From: Pelodera strongyloides
Lineage: Eukaryota; Nematoda; Chromadorea; Rhabditida; Rhabditidae
Direction of reading: 5' to 3'
Length of the DNA stretch: 64,000 nucleotides
Assembly: GCA_036852015.1 (NCBI GenBank)
Contig: JAANDG010000050.1
Location: 310,001 to 374,000, forward strand
Position numbers and translations under genes: made by a program. The notes beneath the pieces were generated by a model. That model saw only the letters and a program-made list of their open reading frames with translations, was not told where the DNA came from and did not search any database. Positions 12,540 through 25,100 of this stretch are shown here, one piece after another. Each line of letters begins with the position of its first letter. The first letter of the stretch is position 1.

Positions 12540-13382
12540 ATACATCACATCTAACACATTATAAGGTGCTGATGTTGACTATATAACCATACCATGTTTG
12601 TCAATGCTCAACACATAATAAATGTTTATTAAAGCTTTACATAACATATAGAAACTCTGGAATGTTAATCGCAAATAAGTTCTCAATCACTGGATAATGC
12701 GGAAAAATACAAGCGTTATAACACTCAACGTCAAAATAACTTTACATAAAGGCAAATATCAAAAAATCAATATTTTAATAATCAAATTAATCAATGAAAT
12801 TCAACCAATCAATAAGTGAAGAGGCAATGCGAATGCGAATTTTGTTCATATGAGCGACCGCATTTGAAATGCGAACCTTTTTGAGAAATATTCTTAAATT
12901 TCTTAATTATCAAAATTATCCAATAAATATTGCAATTCCGAGTTAAAAACTAATTAAGCCACCTATATTTGGGAAGACCTGTAAGCTTTTTAAAACTATT
13001 ATCTATACGATTAAATCAGTAAACCAATTAAAAAACTTTCTGTATAAAAACCGAAATTGAAAAAAATTTGTTCATTGAATAACACTGTGCAATCAAGTGA
13101 AGGGTTCTTTGGTTAAATGAATTTTGTTTTCTATTATTATTATTATTTGTTCCAAATGTAGTAAAAACACTGTGATTATGGCACTATACTGCGGATTACT
13201 GTAATAATCATAATAATTAGAATACAGGTCAATTGTGAATTAGCATAAGAAGAAACTCTACGAGAGACTATTTCAGTATTACCGTAGTTCAGTATTTTCT
13301 GTATAATTGAAAGTATTACCGGGTCTAGAATTCTGATTCAATAAAAGGTTCAGGCCCAAGTAAATATTACAATTAAAAATTC

Positions 13383-13392
13383 TTTATTTATT
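13383..13392 (-). terminator. candidate polyadenylation signals for unc-31
   Basis: Two overlapping AATAAA hexamers on the minus strand, about 112-120 nt past the stop codon at 13503. This is a plausible 3'-UTR length for a nematode gene. The cleavage site itself cannot be seen. Confidence 0.45.
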
Positions 13393-13502
13393 CACGCAAA
13401 CGTGAATATTTGGGCCCGACGCTAACTTACCTACAATACATAAAGATATATCTTGGACTAAATTCTAAAAGAAATATTGCTAGATGTTGTAACCTCTTAT
13501 AC

Positions 13503-16163
13503 TTATTTAAAGAAGGAAAACATTTTGGCTCCGGCTCCTTCTACCAGATTGGATACATTTGATACCGCAGCGGTAGCACCTCCTAGAGAAAGAGGCGTGG
13601 ATTGCATTGATCCGGCCGCAGCCGCGTCCTGCAACGCGCAGTTCGTTTCCTGGAACGAAACGGGTTACTGTAGGTAGTGTCCACCAGAATTGAAGTTGTT
13701 TTTTTACACAACAGTTGAAGTTCCTTTTACCCGAAAGTTAAGAACAAATGAAAAAGCGAAACATGCAACAGAAAAAAATTAGTTCGGTTCAGTAAAGGGC
13801 ACATGTGCATAGAGTCAAATAAAATACGGAAAATTAGCCGTTCTATAACGTGTTTAGGCCAAACAACATGACAATTCTTATGTACCTTAAACTTGAGTAA
13901 TTAAACCGGTCACATAATCTGAACTGAAATACTACTATCTTTGCGAAAAGGAGCGTGACTGGGGAAAAACATTGCAAAAATAACCCTTTCCGAAAACAAA
14001 TGCAATACAAATACTTCCCAAAAGCAAGACCCGGTGCCCAAAATTAAAATTTCATCGGACAAACACTCTAGTTCCGTCAATTTCTGGCTGTGGCGACTTT
14101 TGCAGACGAGTGGCCGCAAGAATGACGAAAAATACGAATAATTGGGAAGTTGGAATTCCTGAATCAATACAGCACAAACTAGAGACTACAGACTACAGAC
14201 TACAGACTACAGACTACAGACTACAGACTACAGACTACAGACTACAGACTACAGACTACAGACTACAGACTACAGACTACAGACTACAGACTACAGACTA
14301 GACTACAGACTACAGACTAGACTACACTGTACTACATATGTACAAACTATAAAGATCACAACCAACTGGTCAATGTGGTGAAGCTCACGACACACCAATA
14401 CATTCATTCACATTCTGTGCCGTGATATATTAAAAAATAAGTAGGCAATCACAATTCATGCAATATTTATGAGAAAAGTTCTTAAAAGTGTTGTGCCACG
14501 CGGTTTTTGAAACACGTGCATAACTGAATGTCCAGCGCAGATTCACAAACTACGCACCACACGGCTTTAATATAAATTTAACTATGGTCACACATTTGGA
14601 TCAATATCAGTGCCCGCATACCTCCAATTGCATTCTCCTGCTTATCGATTGGTAGATTTTGCTGTTCAAACGTTCCTCTTCTATGCCTTGCAGCTCGAAA
14701 TCCGAGTAGACTTTCTGAAAAATAAACTTTACGTGGAATCCATCATCAAACCATCAAAGAATAAATTATTACTTTAAAAACATGAAAAAAAGCGTTATGT
14801 GACAATATTCTGGCTATTTTTTTGCCCATTTGAGGGTGCTTGTTACGACCTTTCTATTAGAAACAAAGGGATTGTGAAATCAAAACGGAAAAAGCTTTAG
14901 AGACAAAAAAGGGAACATGTGCAAGTTATTCGACTGCCGAAAACAGTATATGTTACGAACGGTTCCTTTTTTACGGTCCCAGTATACTGTTCCTTTTTTT
15001 GTTCGTCGACAACAAAGTTAATTAATCTAATAAGAATAAGATAACAAACAAACCTTGACAATGAACGACAGACATGTGAACTGATATGGCGAAAGACTTT
15101 GTTGCAATCTCTCAGTCAGCCACTCATTGATCATCTTCATTTGATTGTCGTACCAGTGCTGAATTAGTGTAAATTTATATGCATGTTTCACCCAAGTTCA
15201 GAACATACAGCTGATATTTGGTCCATAGTAAGTACTTTCGCGTTGTGAAGCGCGGGGTCTTAGGGTTCCCTTTGGTTGACGTTCTTTATTTGTATTGATA
15301 GTTGGTTACCTAAACCGTTATTATTATTGATTATCAACACGAGGGACAGAGTTAACCAAGGCTTAGCTACGATAACATCCTACCATATCAAAGAACTCAC
15401 TCCCGGTATAAATCAGATTAGGTAGCTCGTCGTAGGTCTGTAGAGAAATAACTACGCGAGTTTTGGGTATTATTAAACAAGTTTTTCACATAAATCTTTG
15501 TGGAATTCTCCTTGTGTTTAAAGCGAAATAACGGCCGGTTTTTGAAATGCATCGTACACAACTGAATTTTTACGTATTTACGCTAATTTGCTCGAATTTA
15601 GCTCGATTTTTTTATTCTAATTTGTGTTCATTTGCGTAAGCTGCATAAGATTCTGGTGTACCCGATGCGTTCCAAAAACCGGCCGATATTTCGCTTTAAA
15701 GAAATATATATATTATTTTAAAGATATATTCCAATTGTTCTCACCTCGAACACTCGGTTCACCCATACTTCGTCCACAACGATTTGTCGCAATTGCTCCG
15801 TGGAAGCCCTCATGAACGTCACATAACTATTGCCAACATGGCCTGATGATTGCGTCTGACCAACTGGTGTTTTCTAAACAACAGACAGAATTAAGATTAC
15901 GGTATTAATGCTTTTACTATAAACCCATACAATAATACTAGAAATTACTAGTTGTGAGCAGAAAGTAGTTTGTAGTTTTGCCTTGTGAAAAGACATGGTT
16001 ATTTTTAATGTTTGGTGTTAGAAGGTGTCGTGCAAACCACGTGTCATTCCGCTTTAAAATCTACCTGATTGGCGGGTGTTTGTGTCGAATTTCCTCCTGG
16101 GATGTTAATTCCTTGATCTCCGACCATTGTCTTCATTTTGTTGAAAATAGAAGTCGGCTTCGG
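13503..16163 (-). CDS. unc-31: unc-31 exons 31-36: C-terminal region
   Basis: Exons 16163-16065, 15873-15745, 15437-15384, 15158-15054, 14714-14622 and 13649-13503. Exon 31 ([16 protein letters not shown]) and the start of exon 32 are a variable linker. [37 protein letters not shown] and [19 protein letters not shown] are the conserved CAPS tail segments. The last exon lacks the vertebrate GGGLQGI...DEEDE end and instead has [19 protein letters not shown]. The donor of exon 31 lies only 7 bp from the end of a palindrome remnant (TTAA at 16054-16057). Confidence 0.95.
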
Positions 16164-19100
16164 CTAAAAGCCAGATTTTCTACCGTATAAAGTAAATTTT
16201 CAAATAAACCGATCGAAAATCAATCGATATCGACTTAGCCATGCGCCCGATTAGTACTGATTAGTGCAACATCACAACACAGCAAGATTAACACGTAAAA
16301 ATATATGTATATTTTTTTGAAATTATTATTTTAGTAGGAGACTTTTAATTTTCCAGTTTTTAACTCATGCCCCCTCCCCTTTTTATTCAGTAAACTCACA
16401 AATCAACATACAAAATGTATCAAATATATCTTTTTTCCCCAAACAGCTTATGGCCTTATGGCTACATTAGAAAAGGAAAATGTGCAAAAAATAAAGGGAT
16501 ATATGTGGAATAATGACTTGGAAAAACTAGGATAATTGAAATTAGGTTATTGGATAAATTTAAGGATAAAGTAAATAATATTGCTTCCGGAAATATAAAT
16601 AATATAAAAATAAAATAAAATCGTGAGCAAAGCGACGATTATAAATCACTTACGCCCATATTCAAGAATTTTCCAATCTTGTCTCCGTCATAAAGAAATA
16701 AAAACAGTTATTTTTTACTTTTACCCGTTTTCTATTTTAGAAATCTTACAAAATATGCCTCTAGAAAGATTTTTTTTAATACTAATCAATAATGTTAATT
16801 GTTAGCGTAATCAAAGATCTCTACTATAAGTCTCACCAACATCTGGCAATAATATGCAAATTTGTAATGTCTTCAAAAATCATATTTTCAAGAAAGCTCG
16901 GGGAAATAACTGTAAGATAAGGTGTCGTTGGCCAAAGTAAAGTATGAAATATAATGTTTTAAAGTTAAAAATACTTACTGCAATTGAGAGAAGTGCCCCG
17001 ATCGGGTTTCCCTCATCATAACGCGCCAGTTTCGAGAGTAGAAATTCCAAAACGCCTATCAATTTATCTTGAATGCACGTTTCCATATCAGAAAGCATCG
17101 TGTCCAAAGTTTCGTCCAATTTTGATTGGTAACCTTTGTACTGAAAAAGTATGATTATGTTACATCTAGTTGGTAATATGTACTCATGCTTATCATGCTT
17201 ATCATCGTCGTATGTGAGTTGTATATTTTTTTTTTTGAAAAATTTGTTTATTACACAGTACAGCATACTTCGTAGTTTATTGGGTACAAACTTTCAAAAC
17301 CCTAAAGACCATCGAAACTTTCACTAGCGGTTCAAACAAAGATTTTTCTTAATTTTATCCTGCAAATAGATGAGCTGATGCTCAGTCTCACTCCCTGACT
17401 ACTCACCTCTCCACTGTCGATACTCAGTTTGACGGCTCTAGTCTTGCTACTAAATAGCACGTTTATCATCACACAGACTTCGGTGGGCAGGATGTAGTCA
17501 GTCGACTTTCGGTACCGCTGCATCCAACTGTCGAAGTACTGGTACGTGCTAAAAAGAATAATTAGTTTGGTTGGAATTAGTTAAAAAGGACGAATTCAAA
17601 ACTATCCGGACATTATATGTGAGAGCCAGCTCATGGTCAGAATTAGCAAACATTTTGGCAAGCCGAGCATAATATTGGTACGCCAGGGGACTTAGGCTAA
17701 ATATACGTTCTTGATACTAGAGTTTTTTCAACGAAAACACCCTCATTTTGTGTTAACGGTTGCAAGCTGTTGGAAACATTTATATCCCTCAGAAACACCT
17801 TTCGCACGTTTTTCTTACGCGAAAAAATACTGTTTTCACTTAATCGTATCAATTTAAATAAATAAAAATATACCAATTGGCCACTTTGCTGATCATATCA
17901 GAAGTGAGACTCTTCATTCGAACCATCAAATACTTTCTGAATTCTTCTTCAGGCCAGTTTAAGTCCTGCACGAAACCCTGAAGGGCATTCAACTTCCAGT
18001 AAATATCTTCAGAAGTGGCACATCCGTCCCTGAAACATTTTAAGCTATTCAATTTTCAATAAAGAGCATAAAATGCGCAGTATTATAAAAAACAGCAACT
18101 ACACGACTACACCAAAAAAAATAGATGCCGAATCCCCTAAAACATGTGGTTTTGAAGTATTCGTCCATTCAAACACACAAAAAAAAGTAACCATTGCCAG
18201 AAGCCGGAATATCTTGATATTTTTCATGGTCATAAATATCATAAGGATACGTTTCACTGCAATAATATCTAACTCTCAGCTTTGAAGCAAAGCAAGTCAC
18301 AGTGGTTTGAGTATTCTTACCTCATTATACACAACATATTATATTTAAAGCGAAATACCGGCTTGTTTTTGAAACGCATCGTAGACAACTGCATTCTTAT
18401 GTATTTATATTTATGTAAATTTGCTCGAATTTATCTCGGTTTTTTATTATACTTTATGTTCATTTGCATAAGTTGCATAAGAATTATGGTGCACTCGATG
18501 TGTTTCAAAGAGCGGGTGGTATTTCGCTTTAACTTTTCAATAACAAGCGTACGGCCATCCAAATAATAGATTTTGAAGCCTCAAAAACATGCATTGCTGA
18601 AATGTTTATAGCCTACTAACTCAATCTCATAAATCACAATACAGAAAGATAAATAAGAACTATCGCAAGAAGCGGACGTATGTCTGATATTTTCATGCTC
18701 ATAAGCCTCACAAGGATACGTTTCACTTCAATAATTCAGACTCACAGCTTTGAACAAAATATTGCACAGTGGTCTGAGTATTCTTACCTCATTATATTAT
18801 ATTTAAAGCGAAACACCGGCCGATTTTTGAAACGCATCATGAACAGCTGAATTCTTACGTATCTATGCTAATTTACTCGAATTCAGCTCGATTTTTTATT
18901 CTAAATTTATGATCATTTGCATAACTTGCATAAGGATTCTGGTGACTCGATGTGTTTCAAAAACCGGCCGCTATTTCGCTTTAAAAAATGCCCGCTCACT
19001 TCCTGGGTTCCCATTTCTCCTTGGCGAAGCCCTTATCGATTGACTGTGATATAGAATGCTCCATCAGGTCGACGTACCGTACCACCAGAGGTTGGAACTG

Positions 19101-22100
19101 CTGGGTGAGCTTCGTGTGGAAAATGCCATTCTTCAGCGTTGCTGAAATCCAGATATTGTTATTTTCAAGAATACTGTACTCACTACAGATAGTGTAGCAA
19201 CTTGCGTTCTAACATACCGTATTTACTACAGGTTATGTAGCAATTTACAATTTACTACAGATAATTAATCTCCGTTCTAACATACCGTACTTGCTCCAAA
19301 CTGTGAAGCAACTTACAGTTTGTGTTACAAATAATGTTGCAACTTACGTTCAGACATTAAGAAGTCATTTAGCATTTGAAATAGCGGGAATGAGTCCCAA
19401 CTATCCGATGGCTGAACATCTAAGGCCGCGTCCAAATCCACTGAATAAAGGCTCCAGAATATCTCGGAATGGTCGGTGAGAAGGTCGGAAAACCACGCGA
19501 ATGCCTGAACATCAATTGGATTACGGTATCGCGAAAATCAATCGATAATGGAAAAGAAAACCGCTACGCACAAACTAGGAAACGATGTGACTGCTACACA
19601 ATATTTGTGAATTTGATGAAATTAGTGATGTAAGTGTACCAGACAGCTACCAACTCATAAATTATAGCGTGTTAGTGTTAGTTTTGAAAAATAGCATATA
19701 AACAGACAGACGCGTAAATAAATCGATAACGTAGCTAAAGTGATTGACATTGTAAACGAAATATCAAATGTTATGCCATTTTATGCGTGCGCAAAGGTTA
19801 GTGTAGTTAAATTATCAAGCTCACGTAAACCACACAAATTAATACAAATCTATTAGGAAGTTGTACACACGCTGGGGCTTCCGAGGAACCGTTTAGTAGA
19901 AAAGTAACATAAGAAATATCTTCTTTGCCAAATAACAATACTAGATGTCCTCATGAAAAACCCAATCTCTACTCCCGGGTGTAGGGTGAACACGGTGCTA
20001 TGTGACTAAAAAATATGCGAGTTAAGCGAAATACCGGCCGATTATTGAAACGCATCGTGCACAACTGAATTCTTATGTATTTATGTTAATTTGCTCGAAT
20101 TTAGCTCGATTGTTTTTATTCTAATTTATGTTCATTTGCATAAGCTGCATAAGAATGCTGGTGTACTCGATGCGTTTCAAAAACCGGCAGTATTTCGCTT
20201 TAAAAAAAAATAAGTATGTTAATTGGAAGAAGGCGTCTAATATTCACAACACACGTTACCGTAGCACAAACAGGACAGAGACAGTTTGAGTAAAGTTTTG
20301 ACTTACTCCGCGAATCTGCTAAATAGTTATGGTAATTTGTTATTTTGAAATCGAAATACAATAAAATAAAATGATCCAACAAAGACATCCACGTTGAAAT
20401 AAATGACAGAATAGAAGCATGCAACCACTTCGTTTTTTTTTTCGCATTTCACATGGTTCGTGTGGAGAGATATAGCACACGCCTCAAAACCACGTGACAT
20501 ACCACGTTAAACACACAATTTTGAATGTAAGTCTTTGCTATTCATGACATAATGCAAACATGTTGGAGAAATTGTTTGACTTTAATATGTAATATTATTT
20601 TTATTAAATACGAATTTCTACAAAAAAAAACATTAAACTATATTCCTCACCTCTCCATGGTGTTCTTCGTTCTCTTTGAGGAGATCAATGCACAATTCGG
20701 TTACACGGATCATATCTTCTATCCTTTGCGTGGGCGTCACATCCACCCCCATACGCTCTGAAAATTATGTCCATCAGTTTAAAGGGAGGGGTCCACCCCC
20801 CTCACAAACGCATATAAGTTGCACAACACACTATCTCTTGGTATTTCTAAAATAATGTACAAGCAAGATAAGACCATTGTACACAGTATTCCCATGTACT
20901 TGTCATGTTCAGAAGCCACTCCGATTCCCGCGGGGAAATATTCCCAGGGAACAAAAAATAGCACTCTAATATGAGACATGCAGAGAAAAAGACGGGGAAT
21001 TCCCCATGGGGAATTGAGTGGTGAATATGGCCTCAGAAGGCACAGAGAAGAGCGCAGAAAGGAATGCACTTGTGTAGCATACGTGCGCATGCAGCTTGTC
21101 AACACACTGCACAAACTACGCACAATACTCACGTTCAATCTTCGCCTCGTTGCATATTCTGGTGTAGTTCACTAGGGCTGCGTCCTCCAGGCATTTTCTT
21201 ATAACGGCGCGGACTTCTTCAGGCGGTACAGGCGATACCACATCCTTCATCAGAACCTGCAGTTAGACTATGGTAATTTTCCGCTATCGTAATTCAGAAT
21301 TACACAGCTACCGTATTCACCAAGCACGGAAGTGGTGTTTTCATGATAAGATATAAACCACTGTTATAATAAAGATTTCTATATATAAAACTATGACGCC
21401 TCACAAACACGTGTATGCTGAATACGGTATTGGGTACACCAAGACCCAAGTTGAAAATCCGCTTTCTTAGACACTAAACACTCCAAATTGACGCAAAACT
21501 ACTGTATGCCAATAAGTAAAAAATGGACCGCTAGACGGTTTCACAAGCGGCACACAATCGAAAGCTTTAAATTTTTGATTTCAAAAATTGTAGTCTCGTA
21601 GCGGTAGGTTCGCTACCAGTGCTACGATATCCATGTTGTTCTGTATGACCCTTTGTGGACGCCTTACCTACTAGTTAATATAACTGAATACAATTTCCAC
21701 AAAAAAAAAATATTGATCAAAAATATTAGCAAGTGAGCAAACGCACGAAAAAACTAAAGTCAGCAAACGCACGCAAGTGTTTGTGCGAAAGGGAAGCGAA
21801 AATTAAAGCAAATGTTAAGCACAGAAAGCATATTTTGGTGGAAAAATTGGAAATTCACACAGGGTCGGGTTGAGGACGTGAAAATTAAACTAGATGCAAA
21901 CTGGAATCATTGTTGGTATTAGGTATTAGTGTCTCTACACACAATAGCGTCGAAAGCATTTTCCTTTATTGTGAGGCAACACGTGGGTTTGAACCTTATT
22001 CCGTACAACTGCATTTCCATCCATGTATTATATGCAAATTTGGTGTTGTTCGATGCCAGACCTACACGCAAGGGCACCTAACTTTGAATATAATACATGA

Positions 22101-25100
22101 GAATGCAGTTGTCCAGTGTATATTTAAAACCCCACGTGTCATGCCGCTTTAAAAAAATTCGCCTACTTTTCCGTGCCCACACAATAAAGGAAAAATATCC
22201 ATCGATTGTTATTTGCTGTACGAAAAAGGCGGGAATTTGAAAAACACTATTGAGGGTACGGTATACAGGCACCTGTTCGGCATCAGCGTGTGTGGTCGTG
22301 TGCTCCAGCATAACCTGAAAGGCTGTTATAGGGAGAAGAGAGACAGAGATAGAAAGAATGGGTGAGATAGTATGTTAGCCACGAGAGAGGGTGGAAAGTT
22401 ACAGGTCTGAGTACGGTATAATGTTGCTGGAAAAGAAATGAGCGATAGTAGAAGAAAAATAATACAGTAGTTTATTATTCGCACCAACGCGCATGCGAGG
22501 ATTTCAAAAAGAGCAAAGGTTTAGAAGACTCATGCAATTTTGTTTATACTTATTAAAGTGATATGGCACGTGTGTTTTGAAACGATTGCCACACACTCAC
22601 ACAGAATAATCACAATCTACATATAATACGGTGCACGGCAACAGTTTTGCAAACCACGTACCATACCGCTTTAAAAGAACGAAAAGGCGAAGGCCATCAC
22701 CCAGCCATTCTAAGTCTAACTGTTAGGAGATAGCAGCAACCAAGGGCAGAGGACCTAGTAGCTCTGGACTTCATTTCAGCTTTCAACTTTGGAGTTTGAA
22801 CTTTGAAGTTTGGAGCTTGGGCTTGTATTTCGATTTTTGATCACACACATATAGATTTACCATCAGCTATCATTTATTATTGTTTAATTTAGACACACTT
22901 TTAGTTAAATTGAATATTAGATAAAGACAAACCCTCTCGAGTAGTGACAGTGTTCCCTTCAGTGCGCCTTCAGGCCTGCCGAATGGGAAGCAGTACCTAT
23001 AAAGGATTGTAGTACCAGCACGACCAGGGTTCGAATCCAGCAAAAGTTCAGGAAAACTGACATAAACACACTTCCAGCTTGGAATTTTACTCATATAAAT
23101 ATTATGCTTGGGATGTATCGCAGCGGAGCTGGGCCAATGTCTAATTTTTATAACTAATTCGAACTTTAGTTCGTCCGGCTTCAGAAATGAACTGCACCGT
23201 TTCTGCGGATTCGGTTGATATAAAACGTGTTATTGTTGTTTTACTCGACAAAACTGTACGTTGCATTTATTTTTCTCATGAATTTTATGTGTACGTACTA
23301 CATTTTTTTATCTTTTTATCTTTTAAATAACAACGTATAACTATTGCGAAAACTACCTGAAGTTTGTGATCTGTTTCTCGAGTAAAACTCGTAATCGTTC
23401 TTTTATCTCCTGAAAACGCTCCTTTTCTTCTTGCGTCACAGTACCGACACCGTCGGGCCTAAACATTTTATTTTTAAACTTACGCCATGTAAGCAACTTA
23501 CACGGACTTACACCACTCTGTTCTTCTACTGCACGTTTCCCGCGAAACACAAATAAATCCCGCGTTTCCTGGCAGGCTAGCACCCAATCCCACGCAATAA
23601 GAAAAGTCGCATGTTTCCTGACAGATTAGCCAATAATGTCCCGCAATTAAACATTAGGCAAGGCCTTGTGTTAGCGGCAGGGCCACTGATTAGCGCTCGT
23701 AATCAGGACGGAATCCCGCGTTTCCCGCTTGTTTGGGAGGAAACATGGGATTATGATTTCCGCTAAACTGCAAATGAAGAACATAGCAAGTAGTAAAGTA
23801 CAAAATTAACTACCAAAAAGTCTACCGTATCTCTAATTGGTTGCGCAAAAGAATTACGTTTGGAGTTTTTTTATTGATGAAAAGTGCTACGTTGAGAAGT
23901 TCATACAGTAAGCATAGAGGCTTGAGATAAAAGATTACTTATCAGAACCAAACCGAACATGCCATTTTCTACATATGATTCCATATGCCATCTACTCAAA
24001 GGATTCTAGTACCAGCACGACCAGGGTTCGAATCCTTACTACGCAATGCAACGAAATATATCTTATACTATGTTTTTCATGCATTTTCTCTTGAAATATC
24101 GACAGAATAGGAGTTTTCATGTCACTAATTCTGTACCTTTTTCTCGGCACAACTTCCTCACTGTATGATGTGACAGTTTTTCATTTCAATATTTTCAACA
24201 TTTCAACAAATAAATACTGGTCGATAACTCGAATAAAGTCTACTTCTTTGTTCTACAATAGAATGCTCACATATGGATAAACTTACAGTATATGCATTCT
24301 AATTAGAATGCGTACAAGATAATTAGAATGTTTATCAAAAAGCTGGATGATGTAACATGTAAATATCCCTACCTGTTTCCGTGTACGTGACTTGCACAGA
24401 ATGCAAACGAATAGTGTATCAATGTAGGATCGATCAAATGTCCCTGATCTGCCTGTACGAAATATTGATTTATTGACTCGACCAAAAAATCGATAAATCG
24501 ACAAATCGATCGATAGATAGACCAACAAATCGATAGATTGGGATAGCTGGGAACTCGGCAATCCATGCTATAGCAAATAACCTTAAAATCGTGGATCTAG
24601 GCTAAAAGCCAAAAACGCACTGCAACCTTCTCGGTGAGAAAATTACATGATGCACAAGCATGACTGCGAAAACCAAAACAAAGCCCACTTTGGGGCACCA
24701 TGAACTTTGAAGCGATATTCTAATTTTATTGTTTCAACATTCCTACCTTGTCCAGAAGATTGGCCAATAATGACACGTGTCGGTGACATCCACGTACCAT
24801 ATATCGGGCACAGTATTCGTCCAGAACGAACACTTGACCGGGCGAGAACCAACCCTGGAAAGGAACAGAATTTTTTATATAAAGGTTTATTGATAAAAAC
24901 TACAAGTACAAAATAACAGGGTAAGCGAGAAAATAATAACCAGGTCCAACAGAGTAACTGGTTCAAGCCTTTACTACTTACGGGGAACATTTACTACTTA
25001 CGGGGAACATTATTTGATGTTCTAATCTTCTTCTAAACGCATGGTCTTGCCCGAATTGCTCGAGCAATTTGTCATCTGGAACTCTACTGGAATCTATTGC

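Larger units (their letters stand above)
18080..18985. repeat. tandem segmental duplication including a palindrome
   Basis: Two adjacent units of about 450 bp (roughly 18080-18535 and 18537-18985) share CAAGGATACGTTTCACT-like, CTCACAGCTTTGAA-like and TGAGTATTCTTACCTCATTA blocks, and each ends in a CCGGCCGG-family palindrome. The palindrome was therefore present before the duplication. Located in the unc-31 intron between exons 27 and 28. Confidence 0.7.

Noticed and set aside
13477..13677. 66-codon plus-strand frame
   Set aside because: Antisense of the last unc-31 exon.
14110..14325. Regular 7-bp repeats considered as a CRISPR-like array or repeat protein
   Set aside because: Units are contiguous with no spacers, far too short, and the host is eukaryotic.
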